Assembly: GCF_000162475.2 (NCBI RefSeq)
Contig: NZ_KI391971.1
Coordinates: 746,901 to 810,900, forward strand
Reading direction: 5' to 3'
From: Granulicatella elegans ATCC 700633
GTDB taxonomy: Bacteria; Bacillota; Bacilli; Lactobacillales; Aerococcaceae
Length of the DNA: 64,000 nucleotides
Positions within the stretch are counted from its first letter, which is position 1. Every line of letters starts with the position of its first letter. Both the position numbers and the translations under genes were made by a program. Positions 15,036 to 24,072 of the stretch are shown here, in pieces. The notes under the pieces are model-generated. The model ran no database searches. It had not been told where the DNA came from and saw nothing but the letters and a program-made list of their open reading frames with translations.

Positions 15036-16298
15036 ATGATTAAAACAATTATTGCATTTATATTTGTATTTGGTGTCATTGTGACTATTCATGAATTTGG
15101 ACACTTTTATTTTGCAAAACGTGCAGGTATTTTAGTAAAAGAATTTGCCATTGGAATGGGACCAAAGGTATTCCAAGTGCGTAAAGGTGAGACGGTTTAT
15201 ACATTACGATTACTACCCGTTGGTGGATATGTTCGTATGGCGGGTCATGAGGAAAGTGATCAAGAGATTAAACCTGGTATGATGGTGACACTTCGATTAG
15301 AAGATGGAATTGTTCAGCAAATTTCATTTGATCCATCTACTGAATTAGAACAAGGTATTCCTTTCCAAATTGAATCTTGTGATTTAGAAAAAAAGATGGT
15401 AGTAAAAGGATATAAACCTCAAACAGAAAAATTAGAAAAATTAAAGGTTTCTAAAACAGCAACCATTATTGAAGAAGATGGTACTGAAGTATCTGTTGCT
15501 CCAATTGAACGTCAATTTAATTCTGCTAGTTTAAAAGACCGTATGTTAACAAATTTTGCTGGACCGATGAATAATTTTATTTTATCGATTATTACATTTA
15601 TTATCGTCGCATTTTTAACAGGAGGAGTTCCTTCTAATGAAGCAGTAGTTGGAAACTTTGCAAGTGAATCTGTAGCTCAAGTAGCCGGATTACAAGTTGG
15701 CGATAAGATTATTGAAATTGAAGGACAAGCAGTACAAAAATGGGGAGATATTAGTAAACAAATTTCTCCACGTGCTGACCTTGAAACAAAACTTGTGATT
15801 GAACGAAATGGAAATCAACAAACAGTTGTGGTGACTCCTAAACCGTATGATTTATCTGATGGATCTAAAATCGGTGTGTTAGGAATTGAACGTGCGAAGA
15901 AAACAGATGTATTGTCTAAAGTACTTTATGGGTTTACTCAAACTTGGTTTGTCATTAGTTCGGTATTCTTAACGATTGCATCATTCTTTACAAAAGGATT
16001 TTCTATTAATCATTTAGGTGGTCCAGTAGCAATGTTCTCACTAACTTCTCAAGTTGCTCAAAGTGGAGTTGTTTCAGTTTTGAATTTCTTAGGATTAATT
16101 AGTGCCAATATTGGGATTATGAATTTATTACCAATTCCAGCTTTAGATGGAGGAAAATTAGTATTAAATATCATCGAAGGGATTCGTAAGAAACCTCTAA
16201 AAGAGGAATATGAATCTTATATTACAATTGCCGGGGCAGTATTTTTAATCATTTTAATGATTTTAGTGACATGGAATGATATTAGTAAATTATTTTAA
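15036..16298 (+). CDS. rseP: Site-2 intramembrane metalloprotease RseP
   Basis: The product has 420 residues. HEFGHFYFAKRAGI near residue 19 carries the HExxH zinc site in the first membrane segment. A PDZ domain (about residues 195-275, with VAGLQVGDKIIEIEG) follows, and NLLPIPALDGGK supplies the third zinc ligand in a later membrane segment. Such proteases cut anti-sigma factors and signal-peptide remnants in the membrane. In most Lactobacillales proS lies between this gene and polC; here it does not, and the gap is only 87 bases. Confidence 0.95.
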   Translation: MIKTIIAFIFVFGVIVTIHEFGHFYFAKRAGILVKEFAIGMGPKVFQVRKGETVYTLRLLPVGGYVRMAGHEESDQEIKPGMMVTLRLEDGIVQQISFDPSTELEQGIPFQIESCDLEKKMVVKGYKPQTEKLEKLKVSKTATIIEEDGTEVSVAPIERQFNSASLKDRMLTNFAGPMNNFILSIITFIIVAFLTGGVPSNEAVVGNFASESVAQVAGLQVGDKIIEIEGQAVQKWGDISKQISPRADLETKLVIERNGNQQTVVVTPKPYDLSDGSKIGVLGIERAKKTDVLSKVLYGFTQTWFVISSVFLTIASFFTKGFSINHLGGPVAMFSLTSQVAQSGVVSVLNFLGLISANIGIMNLLPIPALDGGKLVLNIIEGIRKKPLKEEYESYITIAGAVFLIILMILVTWNDISKLF

Positions 16299-16313
16299 CA
16301 AGTAACAGGAGGT

Positions 16314-16362
16314 AAGTGATGGTTTTCTATAGTAATTTAATAGAAAACCACACTTATTTTTT
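16314..16362 (+). terminator. Terminator or attenuator between rseP and polC
   Basis: AAGTG plus GGTTTTCTAT (16314-16330) pair with ATAGAAAACC plus CACTT (16340-16355), a 15-bp stem broken only by a small bulge, followed by ATTTTTT. polC starts 24 bases later with no room for a promoter, so polC must depend on readthrough or regulated opening of this hairpin. Confidence 0.75.
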
Positions 16363-16381
16363 CAGTTTTAGAGAGGAGTGA
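16319..16381 (+). CDS. Possible 20-residue leader peptide before polC
   Basis: AGGAGG (16307-16312) is followed after 6 bases by ATG and 20 codons (MVFYSNLIENHTYFFSFREE) and a TGA at 16379-16381. Its last codons overlap the GAGGAG ribosome site of polC. The start codon sits in the bulge of the terminator-like hairpin at 16314-16362, so a ribosome starting here would melt that hairpin. This arrangement suggests translation-coupled antitermination of polC, but no direct evidence beyond the sequence layout exists. Confidence 0.45.
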   Translation: MVFYSNLIENHTYFFSFREE

Positions 16382-16385
16382 TCAA

Positions 16386-19300
16386 GTGTCAGAACATCAA
16401 CAACAATTATTTTTAACGTTAATGAATCAATTGCAGCTAGACAATGAACAGTTTTTACAACCAGATTTTGATCAAGCCTCATTAACAAAAATTGATATTA
16501 CAAAAAGTATTCCGGAATGGTGTTTTAATATTGAGACGAATCATGTGATACAGTACGAGAAATTCAAACGTTTCTATGAACAATTGAAACAGACTTATGA
16601 AAAAATTGCTCAGGTAAGATTAGTAGTCAAAACGAGAGAAGAGTCTCAAATTACCCAAGAACAAATTCAAGCGTATTGGGAAATGGTTCTCTTCCAATTG
16701 CAACAAGAATCACCTCTTGTAGTTCAATTACTATCTGGACAAATCCCAACTTGGAATCAGAAAAAAATACAATTTCATTGTCCAAATGAAATTACTAAAT
16801 CTCATGTCAATGAAAATTACATCAAAAAAATTCAACAATATTTTGAGAATTTTGGTTTTCCAAAAATGGGTGTGGATATTATTGTCAATGACGAATTAGG
16901 TAGTCAATTAGAAGAAGAGTTACGAATCAAACATGAAACGATTGAACAAGAGTATCAAGAAAAAGCTGTTCAACAAAAAGAAGTTCAAGAAACAGCAGCT
17001 TCTAAACCTGCTGCAGTTAATTCAGACTCATCTATTTTATATGGAAAAGCGATTCGTAGTAATTTAGAAACAAGAGAGATAGCAGATATTTATGAAGAAG
17101 AGCGAAATGTATTAGTTGAAGCGCAAATTTTTGATATTGAAATTCGTACAAGAAAAGCAAGTGGGAAATCCTTTGCCAATATTAAAATGACGGACTATAC
17201 TTCATCGATTGGGGCAACTTTATTTCCTTCAACAGCTGAAGATGAAGAACGTTTAGCTGCCTTAAAAAAAGGAACATGGGTAAAAGCATATGGAAATATT
17301 GAGATTAATAAATTTTCTCAAGAATTAAATATGATTGTTCGAGATATGAATAAAGTCGAGCATATTGGTCGAATTGATCGTGCGCCTGAAGACCAAAAAC
17401 GTATTGAATTACATTTACACACAAATATGTCGGTCATGGATGCAACAAATTCTGCTAGTGATTTAGTCAAACAAGCAGCAAAATGGGGACATCCTGCAGT
17501 AGCCATTACAGACCACGCAAACTTACAATCGTATCCAGAAGCTCATGGAGCAGGAAAAGGAAATAATATTAAAATCTTATACGGGTTAGAAGGAAATATT
17601 GTCGATGACCAAGTGAATGTTGCCTATAATCCACAACATATTTTATTAGAAGATGCGACTTATGTAGTGTTTGACGTGGAAACAACAGGTTTATCAGCCA
17701 TTTATGATTCTATTATTGAATTAGCCGCTGTTAAAATGCATAAAGGAAATGTTATCGATAAGTTTGAAGAATTTATTGACCCAGGACATCCTTTATCTGC
17801 GACAACGATTCAATTAACAGGCATTACAGATGATATGGTTCGTGGTTCTAAATCACAAGCTCAAGTATTAAAAGAATTTGCAGCTTTTACAAAAGATACG
17901 ATTTTAGTTGCACATAATGCTAGTTTCGATATGGGATTTTTAAATACTGGATATGAAAAAGAAGGCTTGGAGAAAACGACTCAACCGGTCATTGATACAT
18001 TAGAGTTATCTAGATTACTACATCCACATTTAAAATCTCACCGTTTAAATACATTAGCCAAACGTTATAATGTTGCCTTAGAACAACATCACCGTGCGGT
18101 ATTTGACTCAGAAACAACTGGTCATTTATGTCATATTTTCTTAAAAGAAGCAGCTAATGATCATGGATTAATATATCATGACCAATTGAATACGAACTTA
18201 CACCCAGAAGAAGTGTTCAAAAATGGTCGTCCATTCCATGCTACGATTTTTGCAAAGCATCAAGCAGGATTGAAAGAACTCTTTAAAGTAGTCTCTGCTT
18301 CCAATGTACAATATTTTTATAGAGTTCCTAGAATTTTACGAAGTATGTTAATTGAAAATAGAGATTCATTTTTAATTGGATCTGGATGTAGCGAAGGGGA
18401 AGTCTTTGAAGCAATGATGCAAAAAGGCTATGAAGAAGCTAAAGAAAAGGCTAAGTTTTATGATTATATTGAAATTATGCCAAAAGCAGTCTATCGCCCA
18501 TTAATTGACAAAGAACTCATTCGAAATGAACACCATCTAGAAGAAATTATTAAAAATCTCGTGAAATTAGGAGAAGAACTAGATATTCCAGTTGTCGCAA
18601 CAGGAAATGTTCACTACTTAAATCCGGAAGATAAAATCTATCGAGAAATTTTATTAACATCTGTGAATAATGGTCAAAAATTAAATTATCCAGATGTTCA
18701 TTTTAGAACGACGAATGAAATGCTAGATGAATTCGCTTTTTTAGGAGAAGAAAAAGCTTTTGAAGTCGTTGTGACAAATACTCATTGGGTTAATGATCAA
18801 CTAGAAGTAATTATTCCAATTAAAGATGACTTATATACGCCTAAAATTGAAGGAGCAGAAGATGAAATTACAAAATTAAGTTATGACAAAGCTCATGAAT
18901 GGTATGGCGAAGAATTACCAGAAATCGTTGAGAAACGTATCGATAAAGAATTAAAGAGTATTATCGGAAATGGATTCTCGGTTATTTACTTAATTTCTCA
19001 AAAATTAGTGCATAAGAGTAATGAAGATGGGTATTTAGTAGGATCTCGTGGATCCGTTGGTTCCTCATTAGTAGCGACATTAACAGGGATTACGGAAGTA
19101 AATCCATTAGCACCTCACTATCGTTGTCCAAATTGTTGTTATTCAGAATTTTTTGATGATGGTTCTGTAGGTTCTGGTTTTGACTTGCCTGAAAAAGATT
19201 GTCCTAAATGTGGAACACGACTTGCAAAAGATGGACATGATATTCCATTTGAAACGTTCTTAGGATTCTATGGGGATAAAGTACCCGATATCGATTTAAA

Positions 19301-20711
19301 CTTCTCAGGGGAATATCAGCCACAAGCGCACAACTATACGAAAGTATTATTCGGAGAAGACTATGTGTATCGTGCAGGAACCATTGGTACTGTTGCAGAT
19401 AAAACAGCCTTTGGATATGTAAAAGGATATGAACGAGATTTAGGATTAGAATTTAGGCAAGCGGAAATTGATCGTTTAGCAAAAGGATGTACGGGAGTAA
19501 AAAGAAGTACTGGACAACACCCTGGGGGAATTATTGTAATTCCAGATTATATGGATGTTTACGACTTTACTCCAATCCAATTCCCAGCAGATGACCAAAA
19601 TGCAGAGTGGAAAACAACTCACTTTGATTTCCATTCCATCCATGATAATGTGTTAAAACTTGATATACTTGGACACGATGATCCGACTGTGATTAGAATG
19701 CTACAAGATTTGTCAGGAATTGAACCGAAGGATATTCCACCAGATGATCCAGAAGTGATGAAAATCTTCGGTGGAACAGAAGTATTAGGCGTTACGCCAG
19801 AACAAATTGATTCTAATACGGGTACACTCGGAATCCCTGAATTTGGTACAAAATTTGTACGTGGAATGTTAGAACAAACAAAGCCAACTACATTTACAGA
19901 GTTACTACAAATTTCAGGACTATCTCATGGTACAGACGTATATCTTGGAAATGCAGAAGAATTAATTCGACTACATGGTATCCCACTTTCTGAAGTAATT
20001 GGATGTCGTGATGATATTATGGTGTACTTAATTCATAAAGGTGTTGAAAACGGGGCTGCTTTCAAAATTATGGAAGGTGTACGTAAAGGAAAGGGAATAC
20101 CGGAAGACTATCAAGCAATGATGCGAGAAAATAATGTTCCAGAATGGTATATCGAATCGTGCTTGAAGATTAAGTACATGTTCCCGAAAGCCCATGCTGC
20201 AGCTTATGTATTAATGGCCTTACGTGTAGCATGGTTTAAAGTTCATAAACCTTTATTATATTACTGTGCTTATTTCTCAGTTCGTGCTCAAGACTTTGAT
20301 ATTGTGGCAATGTCACAGGGAAAAGAAATGATTAAACAAAGAATGAAGGAAATCCGTGATAAAGGAAATGATGCAAGTACTAAAGAAGTAAACTTATTAA
20401 CTGTACTTGAACTAGCCAATGAAATGTGTGAACGTGGATTTAATTTTAAAATGGTCGATATTGAAAAGTCTGATGCAGTGAATTTTGTCATTGAAGGAGA
20501 TAGTTTAATTGCTCCATTTAGATCAATTCCAGGATTAGGACTAAACGTAGCCAACAAAATTGTTGAAGCAAGACAAGAACAACCATTTATTTCTAAAAAA
20601 GATTTAGCAACACGTGGGAAAGTTTCTAAAACTTTAATTGATTATATGACTGAGAATAAAGTATTAGACGACTTACCAGATGAGAATCAATTATCCTTAT
20701 TTGATTTTTAA
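16386..20711 (+). CDS. polC: DNA polymerase III alpha subunit, Gram-positive type
   Basis: The product has 1441 residues, full length for PolC. In order: N-terminal domain, OB fold (about 230-330), PHP domain with ELHLHTNMSVMDA (about 338), an inserted proofreading exonuclease beginning VVFDVETTGLS (about 430) with VAHNASFDMGFL further on, the rest of PHP, a zinc-binding cysteine cluster (about 910-945, CPNCCYS and CPKCGT) and the polymerase core with PDIDLNFSGEYQ (about 966). It is the main replicative polymerase. The start is GTG after GAGGAG. The preceding attenuator-like hairpin is unusual. Confidence 0.97.
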   Translation: MSEHQQQLFLTLMNQLQLDNEQFLQPDFDQASLTKIDITKSIPEWCFNIETNHVIQYEKFKRFYEQLKQTYEKIAQVRLVVKTREESQITQEQIQAYWEMVLFQLQQESPLVVQLLSGQIPTWNQKKIQFHCPNEITKSHVNENYIKKIQQYFENFGFPKMGVDIIVNDELGSQLEEELRIKHETIEQEYQEKAVQQKEVQETAASKPAAVNSDSSILYGKAIRSNLETREIADIYEEERNVLVEAQIFDIEIRTRKASGKSFANIKMTDYTSSIGATLFPSTAEDEERLAALKKGTWVKAYGNIEINKFSQELNMIVRDMNKVEHIGRIDRAPEDQKRIELHLHTNMSVMDATNSASDLVKQAAKWGHPAVAITDHANLQSYPEAHGAGKGNNIKILYGLEGNIVDDQVNVAYNPQHILLEDATYVVFDVETTGLSAIYDSIIELAAVKMHKGNVIDKFEEFIDPGHPLSATTIQLTGITDDMVRGSKSQAQVLKEFAAFTKDTILVAHNASFDMGFLNTGYEKEGLEKTTQPVIDTLELSRLLHPHLKSHRLNTLAKRYNVALEQHHRAVFDSETTGHLCHIFLKEAANDHGLIYHDQLNTNLHPEEVFKNGRPFHATIFAKHQAGLKELFKVVSASNVQYFYRVPRILRSMLIENRDSFLIGSGCSEGEVFEAMMQKGYEEAKEKAKFYDYIEIMPKAVYRPLIDKELIRNEHHLEEIIKNLVKLGEELDIPVVATGNVHYLNPEDKIYREILLTSVNNGQKLNYPDVHFRTTNEMLDEFAFLGEEKAFEVVVTNTHWVNDQLEVIIPIKDDLYTPKIEGAEDEITKLSYDKAHEWYGEELPEIVEKRIDKELKSIIGNGFSVIYLISQKLVHKSNEDGYLVGSRGSVGSSLVATLTGITEVNPLAPHYRCPNCCYSEFFDDGSVGSGFDLPEKDCPKCGTRLAKDGHDIPFETFLGFYGDKVPDIDLNFSGEYQPQAHNYTKVLFGEDYVYRAGTIGTVADKTAFGYVKGYERDLGLEFRQAEIDRLAKGCTGVKRSTGQHPGGIIVIPDYMDVYDFTPIQFPADDQNAEWKTTHFDFHSIHDNVLKLDILGHDDPTVIRMLQDLSGIEPKDIPPDDPEVMKIFGGTEVLGVTPEQIDSNTGTLGIPEFGTKFVRGMLEQTKPTTFTELLQISGLSHGTDVYLGNAEELIRLHGIPLSEVIGCRDDIMVYLIHKGVENGAAFKIMEGVRKGKGIPEDYQAMMRENNVPEWYIESCLKIKYMFPKAHAAAYVLMALRVAWFKVHKPLLYYCAYFSVRAQDFDIVAMSQGKEMIKQRMKEIRDKGNDASTKEVNLLTVLELANEMCERGFNFKMVDIEKSDAVNFVIEGDSLIAPFRSIPGLGLNVANKIVEARQEQPFISKKDLATRGKVSKTLIDYMTENKVLDDLPDENQLSLFDF

Positions 20712-20721
20712 TAGAAAAGCA

Positions 20722-20750
20722 AAATAGACGACTTCGGTCGTCTATTTTTT
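20722..20750. terminator. Two-way terminator between polC and the amidohydrolase
   Basis: AAATAGACGAC/GTCGTCTATTT with a TTCG tetraloop, T run on one side and A run on the other. It serves the convergent genes on both sides. Confidence 0.92.
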
Positions 20751-21482
20751 ATAATATTCTTCAATTTGTAAAAAGATTTGTAGTAATTTTTCTTGTAAGT
20801 TTTTCGATTTTTGTGGATCCAATGTATTGTTATGAAGATAGAGTGAATAAGGTATTTCTATTTGAATCGCTTCTATATTTGCTTGTTTAGATACTTCATG
20901 AATAATATTTCCACCTTTAAAAGGCTTATCTAGCTGAGTTGATAAAGCTGCTTTTTCAAAACAATTTAAAATATAATTTAACGATTCTTTTGATATTGTT
21001 GAATGTCCTTTAGTACTAATAATAATTTTATTTGTATGAAAGTATTGATCATCATAGCTATGTAAATCTAGTAAACAAACGATTGAATTATTTTGTTTCT
21101 TTACAGTTATTTGTTTGAATATTGCATCGTAATAAGGAGTATAATATTCCTTTATCCATTGTTGTTGAATGGATTTTGAAGGATATTGTTTAAATAAAGG
21201 ACTTCCAAATTCGTCATATTTGGGAATGATTGGAAATGTAGCATTTTTAGAACTATATTTTGAACGATTAACATCTACAACATATCTAGATAAATTTGAA
21301 GTAATTGTTGTAAATGGAAAATCTTTTATGAATAAATCTAATTGCCAATCGGTATGAATTCTTTTTGCTTGCTGATTGATTCGATTTTGAATCGATTCAG
21401 GAATTTCAGTACCTGAATGAGGAATTGAAATAAGCAAGGGAGAACAATTTGTAGCATGAGAAATTGTTAAATAAACGTTCAT
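20742..21482 (-). CDS. N-formylglutamate amidohydrolase family protein
   Basis: The product has 246 residues from the ATG at 21482, which follows AAGGAGG by 7 bases. Family motifs seen: LLISIPHSGTEIPESI near the start, RYVVDVNRSKYS (zinc region) and LLDLHSYDD (metal-binding). Known members hydrolyse N-formylglutamate in histidine breakdown, but many in Lactobacillales lie outside any hut operon, as here, and may act on other N-acyl amino acids. It is a single gene convergent with polC, sharing its terminator. Confidence 0.82.
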   Translation of the reverse strand: MNVYLTISHATNCSPLLISIPHSGTEIPESIQNRINQQAKRIHTDWQLDLFIKDFPFTTITSNLSRYVVDVNRSKYSSKNATFPIIPKYDEFGSPLFKQYPSKSIQQQWIKEYYTPYYDAIFKQITVKKQNNSIVCLLDLHSYDDQYFHTNKIIISTKGHSTISKESLNYILNCFEKAALSTQLDKPFKGGNIIHEVSKQANIEAIQIEIPYSLYLHNNTLDPQKSKNLQEKLLQIFLQIEEYYKK

Positions 21483-21537
21483 AAAATACCTCCTTTTCAT
21501 TATTGTAGTATAGTTTTTATCATAATGAAAGTTTCTG

Positions 21538-21565
21538 TTGAAATAGATACTGTATTTAGTATAAT
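21538..21565 (+). promoter_or_regulatory. Promoter of the 114-aa hypothetical gene
   Basis: TTGAAA (21538-21543), a 16-base spacer and TATAAT (21560-21565) lie 20 bases upstream of the start codon. Confidence 0.75.
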
Positions 21566-21585
21566 GTTGTAAAGGAGTGAGTGAG

Positions 21586-21930
21586 ATGAACCAACGTGAA
21601 ATTGATGAATTGCATGAATATTTAAAGGAATTTACCTCAGAAGTGTTAGCTTGTGCATCAAGTTTTAGAGAAAAGAATACAATATATGCCTCATTTACGT
21701 ATTATCCAGAATTTCAACATAAATTTTTATTATCGTATCGTAATGAAAATGATACAGTAGAATATGTAGACGATAATGGTAATGTTATTTCTGAAGATGA
21801 ATTAGAATACAAAACAACGGAAATTTCAATGACTTATGGTGAAATGGTTGATATCGTATTGAGTCAATTATTAGAATTTCGCAAAAAATATTATCAAAAG
21901 CAAGTTAAAACAAGTTCATTTATTTTATAA
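21586..21930 (+). CDS. Hypothetical protein, 114 aa
   Basis: The ATG at 21586 is 8 bases after AAAGGAG, with a good promoter just upstream. The product is soluble and acidic, starting MNQREIDELHEYLKEF, with a middle part rich in aromatic residues (YASFTYYPEFQHKF) and a VEYVDDNGNVISEDELEY stretch, ending in a basic segment. I do not recognise the family. It is a single-gene unit: tRNA-Arg with its own promoter follows. Confidence 0.75.
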   Translation: MNQREIDELHEYLKEFTSEVLACASSFREKNTIYASFTYYPEFQHKFLLSYRNENDTVEYVDDNGNVISEDELEYKTTEISMTYGEMVDIVLSQLLEFRKKYYQKQVKTSSFIL

Positions 21931-21982
21931 TTGTTGTCTATAAAAAGTACAATTTATAAAAGTAGAATTTATTTTTCAAGTA

Positions 21983-22011
21983 TTGACAGTTATTATACAT
22001 ATTGTTATAAT
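21983..22011 (+). promoter_or_regulatory. Promoter of tRNA-Arg
   Basis: A perfect consensus promoter: TTGACA (21983-21988), 17 bases, TATAAT (22006-22011), 12 bases before the tRNA. Confidence 0.93.
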
Positions 22012-22023
22012 AACTTTTGTACT

Positions 22024-22097
22024 GTTCTAGTAGCTCAGCAGGATAGAGCATTCGCCTTCTAAGCGAACGGTCGGGGGTTCGAATCCCTCCTAGAACG
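22024..22097 (+). tRNA. tRNA-Arg (anticodon TCT)
   Basis: GTTCTAG/CTAGAAC acceptor stem, D arm GCTC..GAGC, anticodon stem TTCGC/GCGAA with loop CTTCTAA (anticodon TCT), T arm with GTTCGAATC. It reads AGA codons. CCA is not encoded. It is a lone tRNA gene with its own promoter and terminator. Confidence 0.96.
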
Positions 22098-22106
22098 CTA
22101 GATTCG

Positions 22107-22137
22107 AGAACGTTGAGTAATCAACGTTCTTTTTTTC
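22107..22137 (+). terminator. Terminator of tRNA-Arg
   Basis: AGAACGTTGA/TCAACGTTCT with a GTAA loop and a long T run. Confidence 0.95.
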
Positions 22138-22231
22138 TATAAAATTAGAAGAGTTTGAAGAAAGCATCAACCGTTTTTTATTAAAATGTGTTATAATGGT
22201 AACAACTAATGACAAAATGGAGGGATAATGA

Positions 22232-22993
22232 ATGAGTGAACCAGTTGTTGGATATATTCATTCTACAGAAAGTTTTGGTTCTGTTGATGGACCTGGGGTT
22301 CGATTTGTAACATTTATGCAAGGATGTCGTATGCGTTGCGAGTTTTGCCATAATCCAGATACATGGAATATTGGCGGAGGGAAAAAAATTACAAGTCAAG
22401 AATTATTGGAAGAAGCTTTACGTTATCGTGCCTTTTGGGGTAAAAAAGGTGGCGTAACAGTCAGTGGAGGAGAACCTTTACTACAAGTTGATTTTTTAAT
22501 TGATTTCTTTAAACGTTGTAAAGCAATGGGAATCCATACTACATTAGATAGCTGTGGAATGCCATTCACGTATGATGAACCATTCTTTAGTAAATTTGAG
22601 GAATTATTAGAATATACAGATTTAATTTTATTAGATATTAAACATATTGATGATGAACAACATAAAAAATTAACAGCTTGGACTAATAAAAATATTTTAC
22701 AATTAGCAGAATATTTATCAGAGAAAGGTCAACCTGTTTGGATTCGTCACGTATTAGTTCCAGAACGTTCAGATTATGACGAGTATTTAGAACGTTTAAG
22801 CGAATTTGTTGCTGGATTAAAAAATGTATTAAAATTTGAAGTTTTACCATATCATCGTTTAGGTGTTTATAAATGGAAAAATTTAGGTATTCCATATAAA
22901 TTAGAACATATTGAGCCACCAACAAAAGAACGTGTTGCAAATGCAAACCGTATTTTAAGAACACAAGAATACAAAGGGTATTTAGAAGTTTAG
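22232..22993 (+). CDS. pflA: Pyruvate formate-lyase activating enzyme
   Basis: This 253-residue radical SAM protein has GCRMRCEFCHNPDTW (about residues 29-43) holding the CxxxCxxC iron-sulfur site, and VTVSGGEPLLQ (GGE motif). The PflA-type start VVGYIHSTESFGSVDGPGV is also clear. It uses S-adenosylmethionine to install the glycyl radical on pyruvate formate-lyase, needed for anaerobic growth. pflB is not next to it in this window. The gene has a -10 TATAAT at 22192-22197 and stands alone. Confidence 0.95.
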   Translation: MSEPVVGYIHSTESFGSVDGPGVRFVTFMQGCRMRCEFCHNPDTWNIGGGKKITSQELLEEALRYRAFWGKKGGVTVSGGEPLLQVDFLIDFFKRCKAMGIHTTLDSCGMPFTYDEPFFSKFEELLEYTDLILLDIKHIDDEQHKKLTAWTNKNILQLAEYLSEKGQPVWIRHVLVPERSDYDEYLERLSEFVAGLKNVLKFEVLPYHRLGVYKWKNLGIPYKLEHIEPPTKERVANANRILRTQEYKGYLEV

Positions 22994-22994
22994 T

Positions 22995-23023
22995 TTGGTT
23001 TTCTAAACATTGTGTGGTAAAAT
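22995..23023 (+). promoter_or_regulatory. Promoter of ppaC
   Basis: TTGGTT (22995-23000), 17 bases, TAAAAT (23018-23023). Confidence 0.65.
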
Positions 23024-23058
23024 AGTCATTATAAAATTTATAAAAGTGAGGATTAAAG

Positions 23059-23988
23059 ATGAGTAAATTATTAGTTTTTGGACACCAAAATCCAGATACA
23101 GATGCGATTACATCAGCAATTTCGTATGCTTATTTATTAAAACAATTAGGTGAAGAAGCAGAAGCAGTTGCATTAGGAGAACCTAATGAAGAAACTCAAT
23201 ATGCATTAAATTATTTTAATCGAACAGCTCCACGTGTCGTATCTTCAGTTAGTGAAGAAACAGATAGAGTAGCATTAGTAGACCATAATGAAGTTCAACA
23301 AAGTGCTTCTGATGTTGAAAAAGTTGAAGTACAATATGTTGTAGATCACCATCGAATTGCGAATTTCCAAACTGCAAATCCTCTATTCTATCGTTGTGAA
23401 CCAGTAGGATGTACAAATACAATTTTATTTAAAATGTATAAAGAATATGGAATTGAAATTCCAAAAGAAATTGCAGGTTTAATGGTTTCAGCAATTGTTT
23501 CTGATACATTATTATTTAAATCACCAACATGTACACAACAAGATATCGAAGCTGCAACTGAATTAGCTCGTATTGCAGAAATTGATGTAAATTCTTATGG
23601 ATTAGAAATGTTAAAAGCAGGTACAAATTTATCTACTAAATCTGAAGCTGAGTTAATTGATTTAGATGCAAAATCATTCCCAATGGGCTCATACAATATG
23701 CGTATTGCTCAAGTGAATGTTGTAGATGAACAAGAACTATTAGCTCGTAGAGAAGCATTAGAATTTAGTATGAAAGAAGCAAACGCAACTCATGGCTATG
23801 ATACATTCTTATTAGTTGTAACAAATATTTTAACAAGTGTTTCTACTGGCTTAGTTGTCGGAGAAGCATTAGAAACTGTTGCAAAAGCATTTAATACAGA
23901 GTATGAAAATGGTCTATTGATTTTACCAGGTGTTGTATCTCGTAAAAAACAAGTGGTACCACCTTTAACAGTTGCATTCGAAAACTAG
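23059..23988 (+). CDS. ppaC: Manganese-dependent inorganic pyrophosphatase
   Basis: The 309-residue product is of the DHH family [15 protein letters not shown] (residues 8-20), [23 protein letters not shown] (DHH motif) and [14 protein letters not shown] supply the metal ligands. The C-terminal DHHA2 domain ends [15 protein letters not shown] with the substrate-binding RKK. It clears pyrophosphate made by biosynthesis. Length and motifs are typical. It is a single gene with its own promoter and terminator. Confidence 0.97.
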   Translation: MSKLLVFGHQNPDTDAITSAISYAYLLKQLGEEAEAVALGEPNEETQYALNYFNRTAPRVVSSVSEETDRVALVDHNEVQQSASDVEKVEVQYVVDHHRIANFQTANPLFYRCEPVGCTNTILFKMYKEYGIEIPKEIAGLMVSAIVSDTLLFKSPTCTQQDIEAATELARIAEIDVNSYGLEMLKAGTNLSTKSEAELIDLDAKSFPMGSYNMRIAQVNVVDEQELLARREALEFSMKEANATHGYDTFLLVVTNILTSVSTGLVVGEALETVAKAFNTEYENGLLILPGVVSRKKQVVPPLTVAFEN

Positions 23989-24003
23989 AATGAATTGATG
24001 TTG

Positions 24004-24044
24004 AATCCGAACTATTGATATTATGTTCGGATTATTTTATTTTT
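24004..24044 (+). terminator. Terminator of ppaC
   Basis: AATCCGAAC/GTTCGGATT stem with a 12-base loop, followed by a T-rich run. Confidence 0.8.
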
Positions 24045-24072
24045 AAATTGAAATAATAAAGGATGAAGAGCA

